This document shows, piece after piece, positions 6,244 to 13,356 of a stretch of DNA of 14,655 nucleotides. Source of the stretch: an uncultured Eubacterium sp. (GTDB lineage: Bacteria; Bacillota; Clostridia; Lachnospirales; Lachnospiraceae); assembly GCA_900545725.1 (NCBI GenBank), contig URAI01000061.1, positions 1 through 14,655 on the forward strand, in the 5' to 3' direction. The position numbers and the translations under genes are program-made. The first letter of the stretch is position 1. Each line of letters begins with the position of its first letter. Below the pieces are notes generated by a model, which searched no databases, was not told the DNA's origin, and saw nothing but the letters and a program-made list of their open reading frames with translations.

Positions 6244-7041
6244 ATGAATTCAGCTAATAAAAAAACATTTTTATTAATTATAATAACTGTTGGCTGTATA
6301 TTAATATTCAGTCATTTTCAGATTAATAACAGACAGGATGACACTGTTACAGTTGAGGTTGCGGATACAAAAGAGACCACTTCTATAGACCCATCTCTTA
6401 TTATGTCAGCAGATAATAATTATACAACTGCCGCCGATAGTGAAATTACACTTCCAGATTCCTATTCCATTGATGTTCCATATATAAGCCAGTATCCTGA
6501 ACTTCCTACCGGCTGTGAAATAACTTCACTTACAGAAGTCCTTCAATTCTATGGCTTTGATGTAGATAAGGAATATATGGCTGCCAATTACCTGCCAACA
6601 AAGGATTATCTTGAACCCGGAAGTTATATTAATTACTTTTACGGTTCCCCATGGTCTGAACATGGGAGTGGCTGTTTTTCACCTGCCATTATAACTGCTG
6701 CAAATACATTTTTACAGGATAATAATTCACCACTCAGCGCCAATTCATTAAGCTATTCTTCAGTAAATACTATATTTAATGAGCTTACAAAAGGTCATCC
6801 CATTATCATATGGACATGCTTTAATTACGATGCCGAAGTCACTTATATAGATATTGACGTTGGCAATGGTCAGACATTCTCATGGCCAACTAATGAACAC
6901 TGCACTGTCCTTACAGGCTTTAATCTTAACACCTCCACTGTCACTCTTGCAGACCCGACATATGGTATAATTGAACGAAGTATAGAGGAATTTTCATATT
7001 ATTATAAAATGTATTTCTATCAGGCACTTGTAATTAAGTAA
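6244..7041 (+). CDS. Membrane-anchored or secreted C39-like cysteine peptidase (Peptidase_C39_2-like)
   Basis: A 265-residue protein. An N-terminal NKK followed by a hydrophobic stretch (residues about 9-23) is a signal peptide or membrane anchor. A Thr/Asp-rich spacer (about 30-75) leads into a papain-like C39-type domain. The putative catalytic triad is Cys91 in LPTGCEITSL, His219 in TNEHCTVLTGF and Asp237 in LADPTYG, in the order expected for C39-like domains. GHPIIIWTCFN before the histidine is the usual central strand. Such domains act outside the cell on peptides or cell-wall-linked protein; the substrate cannot be read from the sequence. The ribosome binding site AAAGGGA (6227-6233) and the promoter at 6165-6193 support the start. 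It is divergent from purA and convergent with the debranching-enzyme gene, so the neighbours say little about function. No ABC transporter or bacteriocin precursor is adjacent. Confidence 0.8.
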   Translation: MNSANKKTFLLIIITVGCILIFSHFQINNRQDDTVTVEVADTKETTSIDPSLIMSADNNYTTAADSEITLPDSYSIDVPYISQYPELPTGCEITSLTEVLQFYGFDVDKEYMAANYLPTKDYLEPGSYINYFYGSPWSEHGSGCFSPAIITAANTFLQDNNSPLSANSLSYSSVNTIFNELTKGHPIIIWTCFNYDAEVTYIDIDVGNGQTFSWPTNEHCTVLTGFNLNTSTVTLADPTYGIIERSIEEFSYYYKMYFYQALVIK

Positions 7042-7088
7042 ATATCAACTATCTGTATTCCACAGGCATTTCCTAACGTCATAAGAAT

Positions 7089-7119
7089 CAAAGAGCCGGA
7101 TATCAGATTCGGCTCTTTG
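7089..7119. terminator. Hairpin terminator between convergent peptidase and glgX-like genes
   Basis: CAAAGAGCCG (7089-7098) pairs perfectly with CGGCTCTTTG (7110-7119) around an 11-nt loop. It sits in the 84-bp gap between two converging stop codons. Flanking U-tracts are short in both directions, so efficiency may be moderate. Confidence 0.65.
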
Positions 7120-7125
7120 GTATTA

Positions 7126-9195
7126 TCAGACAGTAACAGTCTCTAAAACAACAGCACTTCTTGAGCCTATAGTTATATATGCATCATTTATAATTGTATT
7201 AATATCTTCCGGCTTTTCTGCAAATGTATCAGCGCAAAGATTCCATTTCATGTTGTCAGGAAGTCTTGGCAGCTCTACCTGTATATTTTCCCAGTATGCA
7301 TTAATTCCTATGTATACAATATCCTCATGCTTATCATCTAATGTTCTTCCTGCATACATAACCCCAATAACTCTTGTATCACAATCATATTCTCCGTTCC
7401 ATGACTTACATGAATGAAAGCTTATATCAGGAAAACCACACCATGCCTGCTTAGTTGCTGCAGTTATTACCTTATGACGTTTTCTAAAATTAATCATATA
7501 TTGGGCAAATGTAAACATATCATGGTTTTGTATAAGCCGGTTCCAGTCCAGCCATGATATCTTATTATCCTGACAATATCCGTTATTATTGCCATACTGC
7601 GTGTTACAGAACTCATCTCCTGCCAGGAACAGTGCCGCCCCACGGCTGCACATAAGTGTTGCAAATGCATTTTTACACATTCTCTTTCTAAGCTTAAGAA
7701 TCTCAGGATTATCCGTCTCCCCTTCTATACCACAGTTCCAACTGTTATTATCATTGGCACCGTCTGTATTATTCCAGCCATTTTTCTCATTATGTTTTAC
7801 ATTATATGAATAAATATCATAGAGCGTAAAGCCATCATGGCATGTTAAGAAATTAACAGATGCACTATCTCCCCTTATCTGAGGGTCATATATATCTCTT
7901 GAGCCTGTTATCCTCTGGACTGCCACTTTTGCCAGTCCTCCATCCCCTTTTAGAAACCTTCGTAAATCATCCCTGTACTTTCCATTCCACTCTGCCCATC
8001 TGTTCCATGCCGGAAATGTTCCAACCTGATATAATCCACCCGCATCCCACGCTTCTGCAATAAGCTTTACTTTGCCGAGTATCGGGTCAAATGCAAGGCT
8101 TTCAAGAAGCGGAGGCTTCTCCATAGGTGAACCATCTTCATTTCTTCCAAGAATTGATGCGAGGTCAAACCTGAAACCGTCAACACGGTATTCGATTACC
8201 CAGTATCTTAAACAGTCTAATATAAACTGCTGCACAATCGGATGATTACAGTTAAGAACATTTCCACAGCCACTGAAATTATAATATCTTCCATCCGGTG
8301 TAAGCATATAATATATATTATTATCAATTCCCTTAAATGAGAAAAATGGTCCTTTTTCATCTCCTTCTGCCGTATGATTAAATACTACGTCAAGAATAAC
8401 TTCTATTCCATGCATGTTTAGCTCTTTTATAAGATTTTTAAGCTCCGTTCCCTCATGGTTATATTCAACCGCTGATGTATAACTTGTATTAGGAGCAAAA
8501 AAACAGACTGTATTGTATCCCCAGTAATCAAGAAGCTTTTCACCCTCATATTCCCTGCTTCCGCCAAGTTCATCGAATTCAAATACAGGCATGAGTTCGA
8601 CCGCATTAATCCCAAGTTCTATAAGATATGGTATCTTTTCTCTTATTCCTTCAAATGTTCCCGGAAATTTCACACCAGATGAACCATCCCTGGTAAATCC
8701 TCTGACATGCATTTCATATATTACCAGATCCTCAAACGCATGTCTCGGATGATTAATCGTAGACCAGTCATATGAGGTATCAACAACTCTTGCCTTATAA
8801 CAGCTCTCTCCCTTTAACTTTTCTCCCCACACGCTCTGACCGGTAACAGCCTTAGCATATGGGTCTAATATATATTTATCCTTATTAAATATAATTCCTT
8901 TTTTCTCATCGTAAGGACCATCTATTGAATATGCATATTCAAACTCAGTAATATCAAGTCCGAAAACTATCATTGAATATGTATTGCCTATTCTGTATCT
9001 TTCAGGAAATTTTATTGCCGCATACGGCTCCTGTTGCTGTCTTTTAAACAAAAGAAGTGTAACAGATGTTGCATAAAATGAATGTATTGTAAAATTTACC
9101 CCGCCTCTTACAGGATTAGCACCATTAATAAGATAATAACCGGGTCTTACATCAAATCCACTTATGTGGTCTGTAGGCTGTAATAATTCTTCCAT
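7126..9195 (-). CDS. glgX: Isoamylase / glycogen debranching enzyme (GH13, GlgX-like)
   Basis: This 689-residue enzyme hydrolyses alpha-1,6 branch points of glycogen or related glucans in the cytoplasm. It has an N-terminal carbohydrate-binding (CBM48-type) domain over about residues 10-130 (RPGYYLINGANPVRGGVNFTI) and a GH13 barrel. Conserved regions are DVVFNHT (about 270-276), GFRFDLAS with nucleophile Asp344, LIAEAWD with acid/base Glu381, and FLTCHDG with Asp454. A C-terminal beta domain follows. Numbering is from ATG 9195, preferred because GGAG lies six bases upstream; ATG 9207 gives a four-residue extension. No signal peptide is seen, which favours storage-glucan turnover over extracellular starch use. 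No other glycogen genes lie in the window, so it is probably transcribed alone and ends at the hairpin at 7089-7119. Some GH13 isoamylases differ from GlgX in substrate chain length, so the symbol is approximate. Confidence 0.9.
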   Translation of the reverse strand: MEELLQPTDHISGFDVRPGYYLINGANPVRGGVNFTIHSFYATSVTLLLFKRQQQEPYAAIKFPERYRIGNTYSMIVFGLDITEFEYAYSIDGPYDEKKGIIFNKDKYILDPYAKAVTGQSVWGEKLKGESCYKARVVDTSYDWSTINHPRHAFEDLVIYEMHVRGFTRDGSSGVKFPGTFEGIREKIPYLIELGINAVELMPVFEFDELGGSREYEGEKLLDYWGYNTVCFFAPNTSYTSAVEYNHEGTELKNLIKELNMHGIEVILDVVFNHTAEGDEKGPFFSFKGIDNNIYYMLTPDGRYYNFSGCGNVLNCNHPIVQQFILDCLRYWVIEYRVDGFRFDLASILGRNEDGSPMEKPPLLESLAFDPILGKVKLIAEAWDAGGLYQVGTFPAWNRWAEWNGKYRDDLRRFLKGDGGLAKVAVQRITGSRDIYDPQIRGDSASVNFLTCHDGFTLYDIYSYNVKHNEKNGWNNTDGANDNNSWNCGIEGETDNPEILKLRKRMCKNAFATLMCSRGAALFLAGDEFCNTQYGNNNGYCQDNKISWLDWNRLIQNHDMFTFAQYMINFRKRHKVITAATKQAWCGFPDISFHSCKSWNGEYDCDTRVIGVMYAGRTLDDKHEDIVYIGINAYWENIQVELPRLPDNMKWNLCADTFAEKPEDINTIINDAYITIGSRSAVVLETVTV

Positions 9196-9207
9196 ATCAT
9201 ACTCCAT

Positions 9208-9440
9208 TTCCGCAGGTATAATGTGGTAAATATTATCTCTGCTATAGTTTTACTATATGTTTTAAATCATACTTCTAACATCATAATTAACTCTGATTCC
9301 AATTTTCAGATACTCTTAGCATAAAAAATTATATCTGTGTACCTTACTGATAGTTACTATAAATTATAATACAAAACAATACAGAAATCATTAAATTTAA
9401 CATACTTAATACAATATCATACAAGCTTTTATCATAAAAA
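9208..9440. other. AT-rich gene-free stretch upstream of the glgX-like gene
   Basis: About 230 bases of very AT-rich DNA between the tRNA terminator and the glgX-like gene. Several isolated TATAAT-like hexamers occur on the minus strand, but none has a convincing -35 at 16-18 bp, so the promoter cannot be placed. No credible small reading frame, riboswitch or repeat was found. Confidence 0.4.
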
Positions 9441-9529
9441 AACTGCCATACTAATTATGTTTTATATAGGATATCTTATGTAAATGTATACATATATTCT
9501 ATATAAAAAACTAATTTAGTATGACAGTT
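9434..9529 (-). terminator. Long-stem intrinsic terminator of the tRNA-Thr transcript
   Basis: Arms 9441-9469 and 9499-9529 form an imperfect stem of about 28 bp (AACTG.CATACTAA ... TATAG pairs with CTATA ... TTAGTATG.CAGTT) around a loop of about 29 nt. On the minus strand it is followed by a run of T residues (9435-9442 on the plus strand is an A-run). It lies immediately downstream of the tRNA gene. The stem is unusually long and AT-rich for a tRNA terminator. Confidence 0.7.
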
Positions 9530-9543
9530 CATCATATAATATA

Positions 9544-9615
9544 AGCTACTGAGGGGAATCGGACCCCCGATCTCTTCATTACCAATGAAGTGCTTTACCA
9601 CTAAGCCACAGTAGC
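9544..9615 (-). tRNA. tRNA-Thr (anticodon GGT)
   Basis: A complete 72-nt cloverleaf reads on the minus strand. The acceptor stem is GCTACTG/CAGTAGC (7 perfect pairs) and the D stem is GCTT/AAGC. The anticodon stem CTTCA/TGAAG encloses the loop TTGGTAA, giving anticodon GGT. The variable loop is AGATC. The T arm is GGGGG-TCCGATT-CCCCT with one G-U pair, and the discriminator base is U. No CCA is encoded, so CCA must be added afterwards. It decodes ACC and ACU. It follows sigH by 58 bp but has its own consensus promoter (9641-9669) and terminator (9434-9529). Confidence 0.96.
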
Positions 9616-9640
9616 ACATGCCTTAATTCAGACATATTCA

Positions 9641-9669
9641 ATAATATTATATAATCATTTATTTGTCAA
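9641..9669 (-). promoter_or_regulatory. Strong promoter for tRNA-Thr
   Basis: On the minus strand a perfect TTGACA (9664-9669) and a 17-bp spacer precede TATTAT (9641-9646), which places the transcript start about 20 nt before the tRNA 5' end. The -35 lies within 10 bp of the sigH stop codon. Confidence 0.7.
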
Positions 9670-9673
9670 GTTA

Positions 9674-10297
9674 TTAATAATCCAACTCACCATGTTTCCC
9701 AATTCGTGCCACTTTTATGCGTATACGCTGGATTGCATTGTCTACAGACTTAGGCTGCTTATTAAGTTCTTTTGCAATCTCTATATAATCCTTTCCTTCA
9801 AGATACATATCAAGCACCTTCTTCTCATATACACTTAAGGCACTTACGATTTTATCTTCTAAAAGCCGGGTATGCTCCCTGTCTATAAACATGTATTCAG
9901 GATTCTGCTCATTATCCGGCTTAAGAACTTCCACAAGTCTTGTTCCTGACTGTTCATCGCCATCAGCCGGTGCATCAAATGAAACATATGAATTAAGTGG
10001 AATATTCTTCTTTCTGTTTGATGCTGTTACAGCCGACATCATATGCCTGTTAATACACATTCCTGCAAAAGTTGCAAATGAAGCCTGTCTGTCTTCATTA
10101 TAATCTCTCACAGCCTTATACAGACCTATCATACCCTCCTGAATAAGATCATCATTATCTCCTCCAGCTATATACATTGCCTTTGCTTTTTTTCTTACAA
10201 GATACTTATATCTCTCAAATATAATATCTATTGCATCCTCATTGCCATCTCTGTAAAGCTTTATAAGCTCCTCATCCTTAAGCCCCTGCAATATCAT
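9674..10297 (-). CDS. sigH: RNA polymerase sigma factor SigH (sigma-H/Spo0H type)
   Basis: A 207-residue sigma-70-family factor of the SigH group, which in Firmicutes directs transition-state and early sporulation transcription. Region 2 is visible as LIKLYRDGNEDAIDIIFERYKYLVRKKAKAMY and DLIQEGMIGLYKAVRDYNEDRQASFATFAGMCINRHMMSAV, the core-binding and -10-recognition helices. IPLNSYVSFD is characteristic of SigH. Region 4 is ALSVYEKKVLDMYLEGKDYIEIAKELNKQPKSVDNAIQRIRIKV, a helix-turn-helix. The start at ATG 10297 is favoured because GAGG lies six bases upstream; ATG 10309 would add four residues. Placement after rlmB matches the conserved Firmicute order, except that yacP, often between them, is missing, and rpmG/secE/nusG do not follow. 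The leader holds a TIR-bounded repeat (10309-10399). Confidence 0.93.
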   Translation of the reverse strand: MILQGLKDEELIKLYRDGNEDAIDIIFERYKYLVRKKAKAMYIAGGDNDDLIQEGMIGLYKAVRDYNEDRQASFATFAGMCINRHMMSAVTASNRKKNIPLNSYVSFDAPADGDEQSGTRLVEVLKPDNEQNPEYMFIDREHTRLLEDKIVSALSVYEKKVLDMYLEGKDYIEIAKELNKQPKSVDNAIQRIRIKVARIGKHGELDY

Positions 10298-10308
10298 ATT
10301 AATCCTCA

Positions 10309-10399
10309 TTTCTGAGCAGTTTTGCTGCGAAGAGGCGAAGAAAAATCCGCACAGGCGATTGTTCTTGCGCCATCATTGGCTATTTGTTCTGCTCAGAAA
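10309..10399. repeat. 91-bp inverted-repeat-bounded element in the sigH leader
   Basis: Perfect 11-bp inverted ends, TTTCTGAGCAG (10309-10319) and CTGCTCAGAAA (10389-10399), enclose an inner imperfect stem (GGCGAAGAAAAATC near 10331-10344 with GATTGTTCTTGCGCC). On the minus strand the inner part reads AATCGC-CTGT-GCGGATTTTT, a small hairpin followed by a U-tract. The outer 3' arm ends directly against the sigH ribosome binding site. The left 45 or so bases are shared with the copy at 11234-11293. Confidence 0.65.
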
Positions 10400-10409
10400 C
10401 AAACAACCT

Positions 10410-10423
10410 GTTCATTTATGAAC
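10410..10423. repeat. Short inverted repeat upstream of the sigH leader element
   Basis: GTTCATTTATGAAC is an inverted repeat with 6-bp arms and a 2-bp centre, in the rlmB-sigH gap just outside the 91-bp element. It may be an operator; no confident promoter could be placed around it. Confidence 0.3.
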
Positions 10424-10479
10424 TTGTGATAAAACAAACCATCAAGCTTATTTTTCACACTGACCACCATTCTAATCAG

Positions 10480-11220
10480 CTACATCATACGCTGTCTTAC
10501 AATCTCATAGGCAAGTACTCCTGCTGCCACAGAAGCGTTAAGTGAATCAATATCTCCTTTCATGGGAATAGATGCTATATAATCACACTTCTCCTTAACA
10601 AGACGGCTTACTCCCGAACCCTCATTACCTATTACAAGTCCTATCGAGCCTTTAAGATTAAGGTTATACATTGTATCTCCGCCCATATCGGCACATACAA
10701 ACCACATACCGGATTTTTTAAGTTCATCTATGGTTCTTCCTATATTGGTCACCTTAGCAACAGGTGTATAATTAATTGCTCCTGCCGATGTCTTTGCCAC
10801 AGTAGCCGTAAGACCTACAGCACGTCTTTTAGGAATTATAACACCATGTGCTCCCGCAAGATTAGCTGTTCTTATAATCGCACCAAGATTATGTGGGTCT
10901 TCAATCTCATCAAGAATAAAAATAAACGGATCTTCTCCTTTCTGTCTTGCATTCTCAAGTATATCCTCAACCTCTGCATATTCATATGCCGCCGCCTGCG
11001 CAACAACTCCCTGATGATGTCCTGAATCAGATAATCTGTCAAGTCTTTCCTTATCTACAAAGTTAATAATAGTATCTGTCTTTTTTGCTTCTCTTATTAT
11101 TGTCCTTACCGGACCATCCTGACAGCCATCAAGAACAAACAGTTTATCAATCGTCTTTCCCGAACGAAATGCTTCTAATACAGCATTTCTTCCATCTATA
11201 ATAAATTCCTTATATCTCAT
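10480..11220 (-). CDS. rlmB: 23S rRNA (guanosine-2'-O-)-methyltransferase, TrmH/SpoU family
   Basis: A 246-residue SPOUT-class methyltransferase that uses S-adenosylmethionine to methylate the 2'-hydroxyl of a guanosine in 23S rRNA (G2251 in E. coli numbering). Residues 1-75 form the small RNA-binding substrate domain (FIIDGRNAVLEAF). Motif 1 is DPHNLGAIIRTA (108-119) with the catalytic-site Arg, motif 2 is LVIGNEGSG (195-203), and motif 3 is IPMKGDIDSLNASVAAGV (218-235), which forms the trefoil knot. GGAG eight bases upstream supports ATG 11220. It follows mrnC in the standard Firmicute cluster, separated by a 106-bp gap that holds the second repeat copy. The symbol is assigned from family and context; close paralogues modify other sites. 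Confidence 0.92.
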   Translation of the reverse strand: MRYKEFIIDGRNAVLEAFRSGKTIDKLFVLDGCQDGPVRTIIREAKKTDTIINFVDKERLDRLSDSGHHQGVVAQAAAYEYAEVEDILENARQKGEDPFIFILDEIEDPHNLGAIIRTANLAGAHGVIIPKRRAVGLTATVAKTSAGAINYTPVAKVTNIGRTIDELKKSGMWFVCADMGGDTMYNLNLKGSIGLVIGNEGSGVSRLVKEKCDYIASIPMKGDIDSLNASVAAGVLAYEIVRQRMM

Positions 11221-11233
11221 ATACTAATCTCCA

Positions 11234-11293
11234 TTTCTGAGCAGCTTTTGTTGCGAAGAGGCGAAGAAAAATTTGCTCAGGCAATTTTTCTTC
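11234..11293. repeat. Second, one-ended copy of the leader repeat, with terminator-like hairpin, before rlmB
   Basis: TTTCTGAGCAG (11234-11244) and the following bases through GCGAAGAGGCGAAGAAAAAT match the sigH-leader copy closely. The copy then diverges and lacks the second outer arm. GAAGAAAAATT (11263-11273) and AATTTTTCTTC (11283-11293) are perfect inverted arms. On the minus strand the centre reads AATTGC-CTGA-GCAAATTTTT, resembling an intrinsic terminator or attenuator before the rlmB ribosome binding site. Confidence 0.6.
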
Positions 11294-11326
11294 TTCCATT
11301 AATCTCACACCTTTTTAAGACTTCCT

Positions 11327-11827
11327 TTACTTCAATTCGCCAATTCCTGTAAGTGCTGCCTTAATAAGCTCCATCATTCTGCTATATTTACCCGAAAGAT
11401 ACAGATATCCCATAAGTGCTTCAAATCCCGTAGCTCTCCTGTAATCCGTTATTGTTGCATTCTTTGCCGCTGTATATGACTTGGCATTTCTGCCTCTTTT
11501 GTATACTGCCTCTTCATAACCCTCAAACATTGGCTCTATTATGCCAATCATCTGTGACTGCATCTGTGCCTTGACAAGTCTGCATGCATGCCTGTTAATC
11601 TTATTAACAGGCATATTGCCAAGACTTATAAGATACGTTCTTATTACAAGGTCATATACACTATCACCTATATATGCAAGTACAAGTGGTGAAAGCTGCT
11701 TAGGATCTGTATCCTTAAGATTGAGCACCTCTTTTAACTGTACTGTAAGATTCTCAACATCCGCTGTATCAATATCTGCCACTTTACTGTCCGCAGTATT
11801 ATTTCCCTGATTTACGCTCTCTTCCAT
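11327..11827 (-). CDS. mrnC: Mini-ribonuclease III
   Basis: A 166-residue RNase III-type endonuclease without the double-stranded-RNA-binding domain. In Bacillus this enzyme trims the ends of 23S rRNA precursor. Residues 1-40 are an acidic, Thr/Asn-rich extension. The catalytic domain begins at LSPLVLAYIGDSVYDLVIRTYLI, where YIGDSVYD is the RNase III signature, and continues with KSYTAAKNATITDYRRATGFEALMGYLYLSG; the Glu of GFEALMGYLYL is a metal ligand. Its start overlaps the cysS stop by 16 bp, with AAGGTG five bases before the ATG at 11827, so translation is probably coupled. The cysS-mrnC-rlmB order is typical of Firmicutes. The N-terminal extension is longer than in Bacillus MrnC; an alternative internal start lacks a good ribosome binding site. 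Confidence 0.93.
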   Translation of the reverse strand: MEESVNQGNNTADSKVADIDTADVENLTVQLKEVLNLKDTDPKQLSPLVLAYIGDSVYDLVIRTYLISLGNMPVNKINRHACRLVKAQMQSQMIGIIEPMFEGYEEAVYKRGRNAKSYTAAKNATITDYRRATGFEALMGYLYLSGKYSRMMELIKAALTGIGELK

Positions 11828-13218
11828 CTTACACCTTCTCTTGTATCCTCTAATACAATTCCCTTTTCAAGAAGCATATCCCTTATCTCATCTGCTCTCT
11901 TAAAATCTCTATCCTTTCTTGCCTGCTGTCTTTGTGCAATAAGGCTGTCAATCTCTTCATCAAGCATTTCATTTTCTTTTTCCACCTTAAGCCCCAATAC
12001 ATCTGTAAGTGTTATGATTTTTTTCTTCATCTGGCTTATAAATGCCTTTGTGCTGTCTGTACTGCTGTTAGTATTAGCAAGCTTTACAAGCTCAAATACC
12101 GCCGCAATTGCATCAGCTGTATTAAAATCGTCATCCATTGAAGCTTCAAACTTATTAAATACTTCATTAGTTGTATCTAACACTTCTTTTTCTTTTGATG
12201 TAAGTTCTCCATCTTTAGCTGTATTTTCAAGCTCTGTAAGATTAGATACTGCCGTAATAATTCTGTCAAGACCATTCTTAGCCGACTCCATAAGGTCGTG
12301 GCTGAAATTAATCGGATTCCTGTAGTGGGCTGATAACATAAAGAAACGAAGTACCTGAAGATCATATTCTTTACTGATATCCCTGACTGTAAAGAAATTA
12401 CCAAGTGACTTAGACATCTTCTTATTATCAATATTTAAAAATGCATTATGCATCCAGTACTTTGCAAATGGTACACCATTAGCTGCCTCAGACTGTGCAA
12501 TTTCATTTTCATGATGTGGGAATATAAGATCTTCACCACCTGCATGGATATCTATTGTGTCAGCCAGATATTTCTTAGACATAACTGAACACTCGATATG
12601 CCATCCCGGTCTTCCCTCACTCCATGATGATTCCCAATAGGGCTCTCCGTCCTTTTTCGGCTTCCATAGTACGAAATCAAGTGGATCTTCTTTCTCATCT
12701 TCCCCTGCCACTTTGATGCTTCTATGTCCTGCCTCTAAATCATCAATATTCTTCTTAGAAAGCTTGCCATATCCCTCAAACTTTCTTGTTCTGTAATATA
12801 CAGTTCCATTAACAGCATAAGCATACCCCTTATCAATAAGTGTCTGAATCATATCAATCATCCCACCTATCTCCTGTGTAGCAAGCGGATGTGTAGTTGC
12901 AGGCTTGATATTCATGCCTTCCATATCCTTTTTGCACTCTGCTATATATCTTTGTGATATCTCTTCTGCTGTGACACCCTCTTCTATAGCCTTTTTAATA
13001 ATCTTATCATCTACATCTGTAAAATTTGACACATAATTAACATCGTAGCCTTTATATTCAAGATATCTTCTTACTGTATCAAAGCATATCATAGGTCTTG
13101 CATTGCCTATATGGATAAGATTATATACAGTAGGTCCACATACATACATTTTAACCTTGCCCTCTTCTATGGGAATAAACTCTTCTTTTTTCTTTGTCAA
13201 TGTATTATAAATCTTCAT
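11812..13218 (-). CDS. cysS: Cysteinyl-tRNA synthetase
   Basis: A 468-residue class I aminoacyl-tRNA synthetase that charges tRNA-Cys. VCGPTVYNLIHIGNARP carries the zinc-ligand cysteine and the HIGH-type motif (HIGN, normal for CysRS). WHIECSVMS, HAGGEDLIFPHHENEIAQSEA and KKMSKSLGNFFTVRD supply the other zinc ligands and the KMSKS loop. The anticodon-binding region includes DDDFNTADAIA, and the protein ends RKDRDFKRADEIRDMLLEKGIVLEDTREGVRWKRA, the usual CysRS C-terminus. ATG 13218 is preferred because GGAG lies six bases upstream; ATG 13230 would add four residues. cysE lies upstream with a 138-bp gap, and mrnC overlaps its 3' end. Pairing with cysE links cysteine synthesis to its use in translation. 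No T-box was recognised in the gap. Confidence 0.97.
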   Translation of the reverse strand: MKIYNTLTKKKEEFIPIEEGKVKMYVCGPTVYNLIHIGNARPMICFDTVRRYLEYKGYDVNYVSNFTDVDDKIIKKAIEEGVTAEEISQRYIAECKKDMEGMNIKPATTHPLATQEIGGMIDMIQTLIDKGYAYAVNGTVYYRTRKFEGYGKLSKKNIDDLEAGHRSIKVAGEDEKEDPLDFVLWKPKKDGEPYWESSWSEGRPGWHIECSVMSKKYLADTIDIHAGGEDLIFPHHENEIAQSEAANGVPFAKYWMHNAFLNIDNKKMSKSLGNFFTVRDISKEYDLQVLRFFMLSAHYRNPINFSHDLMESAKNGLDRIITAVSNLTELENTAKDGELTSKEKEVLDTTNEVFNKFEASMDDDFNTADAIAAVFELVKLANTNSSTDSTKAFISQMKKKIITLTDVLGLKVEKENEMLDEEIDSLIAQRQQARKDRDFKRADEIRDMLLEKGIVLEDTREGVRWKRA

Positions 13219-13300
13219 CTCATTCTCCATTTCTAAAGCTTCACTGCTCTATTATCTATATTTTTCATGCTTCGCCTGCAAATACTGCTGCAAGCCGCCG

Positions 13301-13320
13301 GTCAGCTCCGCTGACTTTTT
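13301..13320. other. Stem-loop in the cysE-cysS gap
   Basis: GTCAGC (13301-13306) and GCTGAC (13310-13315) form a perfect 6-bp stem with a 3-nt loop, followed by TTTTT on the plus strand. It therefore looks like an intrinsic terminator facing away from the operon, although no plus-strand gene feeds it. On the minus strand it may be an RNA-processing or stability hairpin between cysE and cysS. The rest of the gap (13219-13356) shows no reading frame. Confidence 0.35.
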
Positions 13321-13356
13321 CATACCAGCAAAGCCTTAATCCCAGTACTGCTTATA

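Noticed and set aside
6244..7041. C39 peptidase as a bacteriocin-processing transporter domain
   Set aside because: There is no ABC transporter region and no leader-peptide gene nearby; a single N-terminal hydrophobic segment points to a stand-alone surface enzyme.
12014..12325. 103-codon plus-strand frame inside cysS
   Set aside because: It is fully contained in cysS on the other strand, with a Ser/Leu/Val-rich antisense-type composition and no initiation signals.
13219..13356. T-box or cysteine-responsive riboswitch before cysS
   Set aside because: No T-box consensus (TGG-containing bulge with paired terminator/antiterminator) could be found; the only clear stem-loop has its U-tract on the opposite strand.
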